The notes under the pieces were generated by a model, which had not been told where the DNA came from, did not search any database, and worked only from the letters and a program-made list of their open reading frames with translations. Source: Deltaproteobacteria bacterium (GTDB lineage Bacteria; Desulfobacterota; DSM-4660; Desulfatiglandales; HGW-15). From it: a stretch of 64,000 nt of DNA. Positions 17,393-26,244 of this stretch are shown piece after piece (the stretch's first letter is position 1; the number at the start of each line of letters is the position of its first letter). The DNA lies in assembly GCA_020060215.1 (NCBI GenBank), contig JAGVAP010000115.1:12497-76496 (forward strand). The letters are read 5' to 3'. The translations under genes and the position numbers were made by a program.

Positions 17393-17827
17393 TTGCGGAC
17401 CGGAAGCCGAGCAGACCATAACGTAGAAGGCGGAATACAGGCTTTCGGCTCAAGAGAAGCGAAACCGGACCCGAATCCCGCCCGGAGGGCGACGGGAACC
17501 GCCATTCCAATCATCAGGCAAAGCAGTCGCTTCCACCATGGTCCACCCGTCCCGAATCCGAGCCGCCTGCGCTCAAGGACGAGGCCGATGCCGGTTCCCA
17601 TCATTGCAGACCCTGCGGAGACGCATGCTAGGCGGAGGTCAGGAAGAGCACGGCAAACCTGGATCCGGTCCTCCGATCCACGCACCGGTAGATCAGGGGC
17701 AGGAGAAAAAGGTGGAAGGGTTCCCCAGCAGGGTGACCAGCCTGAAGGGGATGTCCTGGCCGGGGCCGAGCCCTTGCAGCAGGAGGATGAATTTCACTCC
17801 CCAGTCAAATGAAAGGATGTCGGACAT
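17393..17827 (-). pseudogene. Decayed PAP2-family phosphatase gene
   Basis: From an ATG at 17827 the frame gives a PAP2-style N-terminus (MSDILSFDWGVKFILLLQG, then RLVTLLGNPSTFF). It then breaks in a run of five T; adding one T restores LLPLIYRCVDRRTGSRFAVL. A further stop follows. Another frame continues with a PAP2-like C-terminus (GSAMMGTGIGLVLERRRLGF, PWWKRLLCLMIGM), and a third frame ends RKPVFRLLRYGLLGF. The catalytic middle (KxxxxxxRP, PSGH and SRxxxxxH blocks, about 100 residues) is absent. So this is a remnant with an internal deletion and at least two frame changes. Confidence 0.55.
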
Positions 17828-17879
17828 CTTGGGACCGGGTCGAGGAAGTACGAGAATTCATCACAACCCATCTTGCCTC

Positions 17880-18284
17880 CTAGGCTGAACCCTTCGCGTG
17901 CTCCGTCGCTTCCCGGATCTTCAGGATGAGGTCCTCCAGTTCATAGGGCTTGGTCAGATAGTCGAAGGCGCCGGCGGATATGCCCTCCCTCGCCGCCTGC
18001 TCCGAGCCGTGGCCGGTCAGCATGATCACCGGCATATCGGGGTCCATCTTCTTGAAGATCTTCAAGACCTCCAGACCATCCATGTCGTCCATCTTCAGAT
18101 CGAGAACGGCCAGGTCGAATTGATCCTTGCGAAGGACCTGGATGGCTTCCGTCCCGCTGTAGGCGTTCGTGACGTTGATGTTTCTCCTCGCCAGCCGCTT
18201 CGACAGGACGTCCACAAACCCGGTCTCATCATCTACAAGGAGCAGCCTGAGAGGGCTGTTCCGGCTGCCTGGATCTCCGGACAC
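17880..18284 (-). CDS. Response regulator receiver protein
   Basis: 134 residues, a single receiver domain with no output domain: acidic DDE at 18-20, phospho-acceptor Asp62 in LAVLDLKMDDMDG, Thr in MLTGHG and Lys in YLTKPYE. It starts at GTG 18284 behind TTTAGGAGGAGAG. It is the last member of a kinase-regulator-regulator set on this strand, separated from the second regulator by a hairpin repeat. It probably signals by protein contact. Confidence 0.88.
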   Translation of the reverse strand: MSGDPGSRNSPLRLLLVDDETGFVDVLSKRLARRNINVTNAYSGTEAIQVLRKDQFDLAVLDLKMDDMDGLEVLKIFKKMDPDMPVIMLTGHGSEQAAREGISAGAFDYLTKPYELEDLILKIREATEHAKGSA

Positions 18285-18316
18285 TTACTCTCCTCCTAAA
18301 GACGCAACCAAATCAC

Positions 18317-18384
18317 GCCACCAAGACACGAAGACACCAAGAAAGAGTATTGTGGTTTTCTTTGTGACTTCGTGCCTTCGTGGC
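18317..18384. repeat. Palindromic intergenic repeat between the two regulators
   Basis: GCCACCAAGACACGAAG (18317-18333) pairs with CTTCGTGCCTTCGTGGC (18368-18384), 15 of 17 positions. Could be a dispersed repeat, a transcript-stability hairpin or an attenuator lowering expression of the downstream regulator. Confidence 0.6.
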
Positions 18385-18390
18385 AGGGAA

Positions 18391-18822
18391 CTAGATCCTG
18401 CGTGTCGTGATCTCCTTCATCCTGGCTTCGATGATCTTCTCCTCCTGGGCCCTCTTCCGGGAAGCGGCCTGCTGTACCTTGACGAGAAGAAGGTCCATGT
18501 CGGAGGGTTTCATCAGGTAGTCGAAGGCGCCCAGCTTCATTCCCTCGATCGCCGATTCAATGGTGGCGTGTCCCGTCAGCATGACGACTTCCACGAGGGG
18601 ATGTCTTCTCTTGATCTCCCTGAGGGTTTCAATCCCATCCATCCCCGGCATCTTCACGTCGAGGATGACCACCTCGATCGACGGACTCTTTTCGAGCAGG
18701 GCCAGGGCCTCGGGTCCGCCGTAGGCGGTGACGACGTCCAGGTCCCTCTTTACGAGCCTCCTGGTCATGGCTTCCACAAAGGGGACTTCGTCATCTACAA
18801 GCAGTACGTTGGCGATGGTCAT
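18391..18822 (-). CDS. Response regulator receiver protein
   Basis: 143 residues from ATG 18822, preceded by GGAAGGAG; its ATGA overlaps the kinase stop, indicating coupled translation. The receiver domain is complete (VDDE, Asp55 in VVILDVKMPGMDG, MLTGHATIESA, Lys in YLMKPSD). A charged coiled C-terminal helix of about 25 residues follows (AASRKRAQEEKIIEARMKEI). No DNA-binding domain. It is the likely direct partner of the kinase it overlaps. Confidence 0.88.
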   Translation of the reverse strand: MTIANVLLVDDEVPFVEAMTRRLVKRDLDVVTAYGGPEALALLEKSPSIEVVILDVKMPGMDGIETLREIKRRHPLVEVVMLTGHATIESAIEGMKLGAFDYLMKPSDMDLLLVKVQQAASRKRAQEEKIIEARMKEITTRRI

Positions 18823-20591
18823 GAGGGTGCTCCTTCCAGTAGTTGCGTTTTGAGGGCCGGCGCAGGCTGCCCTTCCTCCGCGCTGTCCTCGAGAGCCGGC
18901 ACGACGATGCGAAAGGTGGTACCCGAGCCCACGGTGCTCTCCACCGTGATCTCCCCGCCCATTTTGTTGATGATCCCGAAGCATATGGACAGTCCCAGTC
19001 CGGTGCCTTTCCCAACCGGTTTGGTGGTGAAGAAGGGGTCGAATATCCTGCTGAGATTGGCCTTCGGGATCCCGAACCCGTCGTCGATCACCTCGATCAG
19101 CACGGACGGGGCCGAGGTCCCGTTTCCCTGCCGCCGTGAAACGACCTTGATCCTCCCGCCCTTCTTTTCCATGGCATCGATCGCATTGTTGATCAGGTTC
19201 AGGAAGACCTGCTGCATCTCCGTTTCAGAGGCCTTGATCAGGGGCAGATCCACCTGGAGATCGGTCTCGATCACCACATTGCTGAACTTCGCCCTCTGCT
19301 CCGACAATGCCGAGACCTCCAGGATGGTGTCGTTCACCTGGATCTCCCGAACCTTGCTGTCGGTCCTGCGGGCGAAGCTGAGCAGCTTGTGCGTGATCTC
19401 CTTGCACCTGTGCCCCTGGGTATGGATCTGCTTGAGGGCCCTCCGGAATTCGTCGAGATCCTTTTCGGATTTCAAGTCGCAGTCCTCCAGCAGATCCCCA
19501 AGCCAACCCGCTTCTTCCACCATGATGGCCACGGGGTTGTTGATCTCATGGGCGATCCCGGCGGCAAGCTCACCGATGGCCGCCAGCTTTCCCGTCTCGA
19601 TCACCTGTTCGTCCGCCGCCTCCTTGTCCCGTTCCGACTGCGCAATCCGGTTGACCATCCTCCGAGAGAGGAACACCGCCATGGCCAGGATCCCGATCCC
19701 CCCCATCAGAAAGATGACGAGGGCGATGTTCCGGGCCCGCCGGAGATCGGAAAGGGCATCCGCCGCAAGCTGCTGATAGACCAGGAGCCAGTCGCCCTCT
19801 TTCAGGAATGCGGCCACATAGATGCTGTCCGACCCGGACTCGTCCTTCTTCCGGACGATGTGTACCCCCTGCCCCTTGTCCTCCGTGATGCCGAGGAACT
19901 CCCGGTAAGGCCCCCTTCTTGACGCGATCTCGATGAGGGGTTTGGTCTGGAATTCCCCGTTGCGGTTGAGGATGAAGGCAAACCCCGTCTGCCCGATTCG
20001 AATGCTCTCGACCAGGTCGTTGAAAGCCACAAAGTCCACGGTCGCCCGCAGGATCCAGGGACGTCCTTCGTGGTTGTTCCGCACCGTGATGATGAAGTGG
20101 GGGAGGCCCCTCAGTCCCAGGAACACGTCGCTGATGTAGTAATCATTCGCCACGGCCTTCTTGAACCAGTCCGCCTCGGCATAGAGGGCGTTGCCCAACT
20201 TGAAAGGACCTGCATAGGCGACCTGAACCCCGCGCTCGTTGACGACCCCGATATCCACGAAAACGGGCTCATAGCCCCGCTGAAGTGCGGCGAGCGTATC
20301 CTGAAGAAAAGACTCCCTGCCCAGTTCCTCGTAGCTGTAAGTGTTGGCGATGAACCGAAGGTTGCCGAGTTTCTCCGTGAGGAAGCCGTCGATGCGCTGC
20401 CGATGCTTGGCAACGACCTCCGCGAGGTGCGCACAGACCTTGGCCTCGTAGGATATCTGAAACTCATAGAGGATGATGCCGCTGACCAGGACCAGGGGGG
20501 TAAAGGAGACGATCAGCACCACCAGGATCATGTTCCTGGTCAGGGCTCGATAGTACGTGCCGTTGAAATCCTTTTTCGATTTGCTGTCCAA
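18819..20591 (-). CDS. Membrane sensor histidine kinase (Cache-type periplasmic sensor)
   Basis: 590 residues. Two membrane helices (about 21-44 and 290-308) bracket a periplasmic sensor of roughly 240 residues with dCache character (VVNERGVQVAYAGPF, ADWFKKAVANDYYISDVFLG, ILNRNGEFQ). The kinase core has His348 in AAGIAHEINNPVAI, the N-box LINNAIDAMEKKGG, DDGFGI, FDPFFTTKPVGKGTGLGLS and GTTFRIVVP. The start is a TTG at 20591 with a distant GGAG; the Met at residue 21 is possible but would cut into the first helix. Translation is coupled to the regulator at 18822. Ligand unknown. Confidence 0.87.
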   Translation of the reverse strand: MDSKSKKDFNGTYYRALTRNMILVVLIVSFTPLVLVSGIILYEFQISYEAKVCAHLAEVVAKHRQRIDGFLTEKLGNLRFIANTYSYEELGRESFLQDTLAALQRGYEPVFVDIGVVNERGVQVAYAGPFKLGNALYAEADWFKKAVANDYYISDVFLGLRGLPHFIITVRNNHEGRPWILRATVDFVAFNDLVESIRIGQTGFAFILNRNGEFQTKPLIEIASRRGPYREFLGITEDKGQGVHIVRKKDESGSDSIYVAAFLKEGDWLLVYQQLAADALSDLRRARNIALVIFLMGGIGILAMAVFLSRRMVNRIAQSERDKEAADEQVIETGKLAAIGELAAGIAHEINNPVAIMVEEAGWLGDLLEDCDLKSEKDLDEFRRALKQIHTQGHRCKEITHKLLSFARRTDSKVREIQVNDTILEVSALSEQRAKFSNVVIETDLQVDLPLIKASETEMQQVFLNLINNAIDAMEKKGGRIKVVSRRQGNGTSAPSVLIEVIDDGFGIPKANLSRIFDPFFTTKPVGKGTGLGLSICFGIINKMGGEITVESTVGSGTTFRIVVPALEDSAEEGQPAPALKTQLLEGAPS

Positions 20592-20812
20592 ATTCGGTAA
20601 GATTCTCCAAGAGATCCGGCGTTCTTATCCCATGCCAATGTAGCATCCGCACCGCCGGACGTCAACATGGGGGGGCAACATGGTCACTTCCTTCGAGACT
20701 TCAGCGCGCCTTCTTCCTTTTGGCTCCGCGGTCGATGCCGTAACGGTGCCCTGGACAAGCCCTGGCTTGTCCGTGCCGGGATCCCCTGTCCATGACACCT
20801 CCTACCCCACTC

Positions 20813-22315
20813 TCAGCGGGCGAGCGTAACCGGCATCCCCTGAAGCGGCCAGAAGAACAGGGTGAAGAGTGCGACGATGATCATCAGTAGAACGCTGGCG
20901 ACCATCCCGTACTTGAAAAACTCCCCTGTCGTGAATTGCCGCGAGTCATAGGCAATCGCGTTGGGGGCGGCGCCCACGAGGAGGAGGAAGGGCATGCCGG
21001 CGGTGACCAGGGATGCAAAGAGGATGACCTCCGGCGCCACGCCGAGATACGGGGCGACCACCAGGGCCACCGGCAGTGAAATGGCGATGGCCGCGACATT
21101 CATGATGAAGTTGGTCATCATCAGGACAAAGAAGGCGATGCTCATCACAAACACAAACCAGTTGGCCTCTTTGAACATGGCGAGCCAGTGCACGGCCATC
21201 CACTTTGCCGCGCCCGTCTCCCAGAGACAGAAGCCGATGCTCATCGCGCCCCCGAACAGGAGAAAGATGTTCCAGGGGATGTCCTCGAGGTCCCTAATCT
21301 CCAGGATCCTCGTGAGGAAGAGCAGGACCGTGGAGGTCAGGATGATGGCGGTCTTGTCGAAGGAGGCGAGAACGGGGACGAAGGAGCGCAGCGACATGGC
21401 CGCGATGCAGCCGAACACGATGATCAGGGTCAGGGCTTCCTTTCCCGTAAAACGGCCCATTTCCTTGTGGAGGCGCATGACCCTGTCCCTGAGACCCGGA
21501 ATCACCTTCTTCTCCGGCCTGAAAAAGATCAGCATGAAAAACCAGAGGAGCAAGGCCATGATCCAGCCGACCGGGAACATGTAGTAGGTCAATTCGAAGA
21601 ATCCTACGCTCCGGCCCACAATGTCATTGTAAAAACCGATGGCCACCGCGCCCCGGGCCGCACCCAGGAGCGTGATGATGCTGCCCGCCCCTGCGACATA
21701 GGCCATGCCGATGAAAAGACCCTTCCCGAAGCGGGTGGGCTTGTCCCCTTCACCATAGAGAGAGTAGACCGCCAGGAGGAGCGGATAGACTGTTGCCGCT
21801 ACCGCCGTATGGGCCATGACGTGGGTCAGCAGGACCGTCAGGACAAAGCAGCCGAGGTAGATCATGCTGGTCTTCTCGCCGACCACGAGGAGCATCCGGT
21901 AGGCCAGCCGGCGGGTGAGGCCGGTCTTGGTGAACACGAGTCCGATCACCACGGAGGCCAGGATGAAGAGGACCGCCGGATCTGCAAAATCCTTGAAGGC
22001 GACTTCAGGGGGCCGCACCAGGAACAGGACCTGGAGCACCCCGATGGCCAGGCTTGTCACCCCGATCGGGATCACCTCGAACACCCACCAGATCCCTGCA
22101 AGCAGAAAGATGGCAAGGGCGGCCTTTCCCTCGCGGCTGAGGACGAAATGCTTCCCCAGCGGATCGACTGCATCCGGAAAGGGTGGCGCGAAGTAGACGA
22201 CCGCGAAAAGAAAAGCCCCTAGAAAGATGAAGAAGATACGTTTCCAGTCGACCTTGGGACCAAGGCCCACCGATTCGCTAGCATCAGGCATTGATAGAGT
22301 CCTCTCTTGATCCAT
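20813..22315 (-). CDS. SLC13/DASS-family anion symporter
   Basis: About 500 residues with a dozen hydrophobic segments. Two repeated hairpin regions carry the family features (SVVIGLVFTKTGLTRRLAYR, HVMAHTAVAATVYPLLLAVY, FGGAMSIGFCLWETGAAKWM, TNFIMNVAAIAISLPVALVV, ASLVTAGMPFLLLVGAAPN). Such carriers import dicarboxylates, sulfate or similar anions with Na+. ATG 22315 or ATG 22291 are both plausible, since each has a purine-rich site; the frame itself goes back to 22366. It is divergent from the small membrane protein/MFS pair across a palindrome. Confidence 0.82.
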   Translation of the reverse strand: MDQERTLSMPDASESVGLGPKVDWKRIFFIFLGAFLFAVVYFAPPFPDAVDPLGKHFVLSREGKAALAIFLLAGIWWVFEVIPIGVTSLAIGVLQVLFLVRPPEVAFKDFADPAVLFILASVVIGLVFTKTGLTRRLAYRMLLVVGEKTSMIYLGCFVLTVLLTHVMAHTAVAATVYPLLLAVYSLYGEGDKPTRFGKGLFIGMAYVAGAGSIITLLGAARGAVAIGFYNDIVGRSVGFFELTYYMFPVGWIMALLLWFFMLIFFRPEKKVIPGLRDRVMRLHKEMGRFTGKEALTLIIVFGCIAAMSLRSFVPVLASFDKTAIILTSTVLLFLTRILEIRDLEDIPWNIFLLFGGAMSIGFCLWETGAAKWMAVHWLAMFKEANWFVFVMSIAFFVLMMTNFIMNVAAIAISLPVALVVAPYLGVAPEVILFASLVTAGMPFLLLVGAAPNAIAYDSRQFTTGEFFKYGMVASVLLMIIVALFTLFFWPLQGMPVTLAR

Positions 22316-22799
22316 AGCGCGACGGTTTCCCCCTTTGATGTTGCGTCTGCAGACGCCCCTCCACAAGATCGACGGTTTGCCCCGAGGACCTCAAGCGTGA
22401 CGGATCGGACCTTCCGGTCTCTCACGAGGTTCGGGTGCCAAGGGTCTCCTTTTTTCCAGCCGGTCTGAAGAGGGAGGGCCCGGGAGTCATGCCATCCGGG
22501 CAGGCCGCCCCGCCCCTGCAGATATCCGGCAGAGCAAGCCTCAGTGATTTTTATGAGATAATCGGTATTCTGTCAAACAGAATGTACATGGGACCCCATC
22601 TGAAAGGCGAGTTTTTATGCTTATTTACGTTGACTGCCGAGGGCCGAACCCCTATACTCCTGCAAACGGCCGCCGTTGATGCCGGCAGTGCCGGCTGCCC
22701 GGGCTGACCCGAAACATCATCTGCAACCATTTTCCCCGAAAACCTTCTGCGACAGCCACCGGGGCTGGTTGATTGAACGAAGACCATGAATCCGGGTTT
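22316..22799. other. Intergenic region between divergent transporter units
   Basis: 484 bases with no supported gene. It holds the dyad described at 22567-22583, with an AT-rich stretch TTTTTATGAGATAATCGG just before it that could contain a -10 element. Frames across it lack ribosome sites. Confidence 0.4.
22567..22583. promoter_or_regulatory. Perfect 7-bp dyad, candidate operator
   Basis: ATTCTGT-CAA-ACAGAAT is perfect and palindromic. It sits between the divergent SLC13 gene and the small-protein/MFS operon, immediately after a TAATC-containing AT-rich stretch. Size and symmetry suit a TetR- or MarR-type dimer. The regulator is not encoded in the window. Confidence 0.45.
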
Positions 22800-23000
22800 A
22801 TGAAACCGTTGCTGTTTATTCTGAGCGTAACGGGACTCTGCGTCCTCGGCGCTATTCAATTCGGGAGCGAGGTGACCTGGTTCAACTACTACGTCGGCGG
22901 GGTTGCAGGGCTCCTGGTCAGCGGAGCTGCCCTGGGGGCATACAGCAAGAGAAAGAGGCTGAGAGAGGAAGAAGAGAATAGAAAGAAGAACCGCCGATAA
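22800..23000 (+). CDS. Small two-helix membrane protein
   Basis: 66 residues from ATG 22800; a TTG at 22773 would add nine residues. Two hydrophobic segments (LLFILSVTGLCVLGAIQF and YYVGGVAGLLVSGAALGAY) are followed by a strongly basic/acidic tail of Lys, Arg and Glu. It ends 21 bases before the MFS gene, so it is probably co-transcribed and may be an accessory of that carrier. Family unknown. Confidence 0.6.
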   Translation: MKPLLFILSVTGLCVLGAIQFGSEVTWFNYYVGGVAGLLVSGAALGAYSKRKRLREEEENRKKNRR

Positions 23001-23021
23001 GAAGCCATCATAGGAGGGACC

Positions 23022-24296
23022 ATGAAAGAAGGGAAGCTGCACTACGGGTGGATCGTCATCTTCATGGGGATGCTCACCACGATTGCCGCGCATGGTTTCG
23101 GCCGGATGGCTTACACCATCATCCTCCCCGCCATGAAGGACGGCCTCCACTTCGACTACACCCAGCTGGGCCTGCTGGGGACGGGGAACTTCATCGGTTA
23201 TCTCACCATGGCCATCATCGGAGGTTTTCTCGCAGCACGATTCGGCACCCGGATCGTGATCACCCTGTCCCTCGTTCTGATGGGAATCACCCTCCTCCTG
23301 ACCGGCCTTGCCGATTCCTTCGGGTTTGCCTTTGCCATGCGGCTCCTGACGGGGCTCGGCAACGGGGCCGCCTATGTCCCGGCCATGGCCCTCGGCTCCG
23401 CCTGGTTCGCCATGCACAGGCGGGGGTTCGCCACGGGGATCGTCTCGGGAGGGATCGGTGCGGGCACCCTCATCTCAGGCCTGGTGGTTCCCCCCATCCT
23501 GAATGCCTATGGCGCAGGGGGGTGGCGTTTTTCCTGGTACTTCCTTGGGGCCGCCGTCCTCGTGATCTCGGGGGTCGTGTGTCTCTTCGTGAGAAGCCGT
23601 CCGGATGAAAAAGGGCTGGACCAGGTAGGAGCCGCGAGACAGGAATCCGTGAAGCCCTCTCCTGCGGCCGGGCCCAAGGTCTCCACCCTGGACTGGGGCA
23701 AGGTCTACAAGATGGGCGCCGTCTGGTACCTGGGGGTGTGCTACTTTTTCTACGGCATGTCCTACATCATTTATATGGTCTTTTTCGCGGCCTATCTCGT
23801 CAAGGAGATGGGGATGAGCCAGGCCTGGGCCGGAGGTCTCTGGGCCATGGTGGGCGGTCTCAGCGTCTTCTGCGGTGTGCTCTGGGGCGGGATCTCCGAT
23901 CGGGTCGGACGCAACCGGGGAGCGGCCCTTGCCTACTTCGTCCTTGCCCTATCGTATTTTGTCTATGCCCTGATCAGGGTGGAGTTCGGCTTCTATCTCT
24001 CCGCGATCCTCTTCGGTCTGACCGCATGGTCCATTCCCACCATCATGGCCGCGGCGGCGGGTGATTTTGTGGGGCCTCGCCTGGCTCCTGCAGGGCTCGG
24101 CTTCATTACGCTGTTCTTTGGGATCGGGCAGGCGCTCGGACCTGCCTTAGGCGGTTATCTGGCAGACCAGACGAGCTCCTTCACGGTTCCTTTTCTCGTG
24201 GCGGGTGCAATCTCTCTTTTGGGGACGGCGTTCTCCTGGAAACTCAGAAAGCCCCTGCAGGATGGTGAGCCGCAACGCGCCGCGGCGACATCATGA
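23022..24296 (+). CDS. Major facilitator superfamily transporter
   Basis: 424 residues, twelve predicted helices in two halves of six with a soluble loop at about 195-225. The MFS signature between helices 2 and 3 is present as GGFLAARFGTRIVI, and a second copy in the C-terminal half reads GGISDRVGRNRGAA. RBS TAGGAGGG precedes ATG 23022. The overall look is that of the YbfB/OFA-like monocarboxylate or small-organic-acid group, but the substrate cannot be read from sequence. It forms an operon with the 66-residue membrane protein. Confidence 0.83.
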   Translation: MKEGKLHYGWIVIFMGMLTTIAAHGFGRMAYTIILPAMKDGLHFDYTQLGLLGTGNFIGYLTMAIIGGFLAARFGTRIVITLSLVLMGITLLLTGLADSFGFAFAMRLLTGLGNGAAYVPAMALGSAWFAMHRRGFATGIVSGGIGAGTLISGLVVPPILNAYGAGGWRFSWYFLGAAVLVISGVVCLFVRSRPDEKGLDQVGAARQESVKPSPAAGPKVSTLDWGKVYKMGAVWYLGVCYFFYGMSYIIYMVFFAAYLVKEMGMSQAWAGGLWAMVGGLSVFCGVLWGGISDRVGRNRGAALAYFVLALSYFVYALIRVEFGFYLSAILFGLTAWSIPTIMAAAAGDFVGPRLAPAGLGFITLFFGIGQALGPALGGYLADQTSSFTVPFLVAGAISLLGTAFSWKLRKPLQDGEPQRAAATS

Positions 24297-24337
24297 TGCG
24301 CCGCTCCGGCTTGTCCGTGCCCCCTGAATCAAAGATG

Positions 24338-25873
24338 TTACGGGATAAAGAGGAGGATGGGCTCTTCTTCGTCTTCTTCCTGCTCACGGGCGTTCCGCAG
24401 CTGCCTCATGTCGATCACCACATCGAATGACTTCCGGATGGGCAACCGGTGACCGCTGATGAAGTTCACCCGCTTGTAGAGGTCGCTCAGATAGGGGAAA
24501 TGCTCCTTTGCGACGAGTTTGCACATCTCGGTGGCAGCCCAGTCGGAATCCGTGGAAAGGGACCCGAACTCATCCGAGAAGAACCCTGGGGCAGGCGCGT
24601 CCTCGGGATCCGGTCTGATCACGAAGACCGTGCTCTGCTCTCTGGGTTTGAGTCTCTTCACCCCTTCCTCGATCAAGGCGAGTTCCTGCTGCTGCGGCAG
24701 GGCGAACAACGTGTAGGCGTGGAGCGATGCAAGGGGCGCGGCCAGGGCGACCATCAAGGCAAGGGCGGCAGGCACGAGCCATCCCTTTTCCCATTGAAGG
24801 CGCCGGCCGAGATGGTAAAGGCCGAGCACAAAGAAGACCAGGCAGACCCCTGTCAGGGGATAGATGGTCCTGTAGCTCGACCAGCGGAGGGCTGCGATCA
24901 GGATGGGGGCCGAGGCGCTGATGCAAAGAACCGCCAGCGAAGCCGCCCAGAACGAAGCCTCTCGCCACCCCCTCGTCCGGAACTCACCCCACCCTCCTGC
25001 CAGGATGGTCAGGCCGACGATCAAGGCAAACCCCACGTAGGCCGGGGAGACGCCTTCCCTCGTATCATTGAGGACAAACATCGCAAGGGCGTTCAGTAAA
25101 GGCTTGCTGATGAAAAAATCCAGCTTGGAGAGAGGATCGGTTTCCAGGCTCACAAGGCGGTGTGGGAGCACCACATCCGCTGCGTACAGGCCCTGCATGA
25201 GCACGAAGGCGAGAACCAGACCCGTCCCCACGACGATCAGGTGGGTCGTGATCCACCGGATGCGCCATCGTATCTCCAGATGCCTGTAGCTGAAAAGGCC
25301 TGCAGCGGCCGGGACAAGGTAGAAAAGGGAATTCGGCTGATAGGTGAGGGCGCCGGCCGCGACCAGAAAGACCCCGACTACCCGTCGGAGCGGAGTTCCT
25401 TCATTGGCCATGAGGAAGCCGGCGATCCCACAGACCCCGCTCATCACATGGGGCCAGCAGATGGCCCATGACACATCCACCTGCGCAGCAGGAACCATGG
25501 CCATCAAGGCCGCGAACAAACCGCTCCAGGCGGATGCCCAGCCCAGGCGCAGGAGCCCGAAATAGAGCAGGACGGCGATCCCCCCGATGCAAAGGGCCCC
25601 GGCGGCCCTGCCGGCCCAGAGGTCGTCGATATCGTCCAGCTGAGAGAAAGAGGTCTCGAGCAACCACCCGTAAAGGGGGCGCGCGTGAGAAGCGCACAGC
25701 TGGATGACCTTTCCGGGTTCCTCGTTGGCCTCGCGAAGAATCGAGTAGTCGTCGCGAAAGCCGAACCTGGAAAAGATGGTGTTGGAGTAGATGAGCAGGG
25801 GGAGCAGAAGGAGCGAGGCCGCCACGATCCAGTGGCGACGGGTTCCCAACCGATGAAATACAGCGGACAGCAC
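24338..25873 (-). CDS. Polytopic membrane protein, GtrII/GT-C-like glycosyltransferase
   Basis: 511 residues starting at GTG 25873. After the first helix (HWIVAASLLLLPLLIYSN) comes the periplasmic acidic motif GFRDDYSILREA, then HARPLYGWLLETSFS, resembling GtrII-type glucosyltransferases. About ten more helices follow to residue 400. The last 110 residues are soluble (FVIRPDPEDAPAPGFF) and end in an acidic tail. GT-C enzymes of this kind use polyprenyl-phosphate sugars on the outer membrane face. No other glycan gene is nearby, so the acceptor is unknown. Confidence 0.6.
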   Translation of the reverse strand: MLSAVFHRLGTRRHWIVAASLLLLPLLIYSNTIFSRFGFRDDYSILREANEEPGKVIQLCASHARPLYGWLLETSFSQLDDIDDLWAGRAAGALCIGGIAVLLYFGLLRLGWASAWSGLFAALMAMVPAAQVDVSWAICWPHVMSGVCGIAGFLMANEGTPLRRVVGVFLVAAGALTYQPNSLFYLVPAAAGLFSYRHLEIRWRIRWITTHLIVVGTGLVLAFVLMQGLYAADVVLPHRLVSLETDPLSKLDFFISKPLLNALAMFVLNDTREGVSPAYVGFALIVGLTILAGGWGEFRTRGWREASFWAASLAVLCISASAPILIAALRWSSYRTIYPLTGVCLVFFVLGLYHLGRRLQWEKGWLVPAALALMVALAAPLASLHAYTLFALPQQQELALIEEGVKRLKPREQSTVFVIRPDPEDAPAPGFFSDEFGSLSTDSDWAATEMCKLVAKEHFPYLSDLYKRVNFISGHRLPIRKSFDVVIDMRQLRNAREQEEDEEEPILLFIP

Positions 25874-26244
25874 CGAAGTACCCTTAGGAGGAATGGTGAA
25901 AAGCCGAAGCTGCGACCAGTTGATCCGGTAAAACTGAAGAAATATATGTCAGCGCCTGCCGGGCGTCAAGTGTCTGCATCGACTTGGTACGCCTCTGAAA
26001 AGACGGATCATCAAGGATGTCCCGGGTGCAGGCCCCGGCCCCCGTTTTCTCTGTGAAACAGCCATCGGAATTAAGATAATCTTTAAAGGCATTTGACGAA
26101 TTTGCCCCTAGGTGATACAGGTCAAAAAATGTTATATTGAAGTCCAATGATCTCCATTCGGCACACGGATCAAAGAGCCGGTGAAGTTTGCAGGGTAGGT
26201 TCAACATATCTTCAAGTCTTTTCATTCTAGAGGAGGGATAAGTC
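25874..26244. other. Intergenic/leader region upstream of the first molybdopterin enzyme
   Basis: 371 bases between divergent genes. An imperfect dyad TTAAGAT-A-ATCTTTAA lies at 26071-26086, and TTGACG at 26093-26098 is a possible -35 with no good -10 at 17 bases. I looked for GG-N10-GC here and found no convincing sigma-54 site, unlike in front of the second enzyme. Confidence 0.35.

Noticed and set aside
25874..26244. Sigma-54 promoter in front of the first molybdopterin gene
   Set aside because: No GG-N10-GC element with acceptable flanks was found, so shared control with the paralogue is not claimed.
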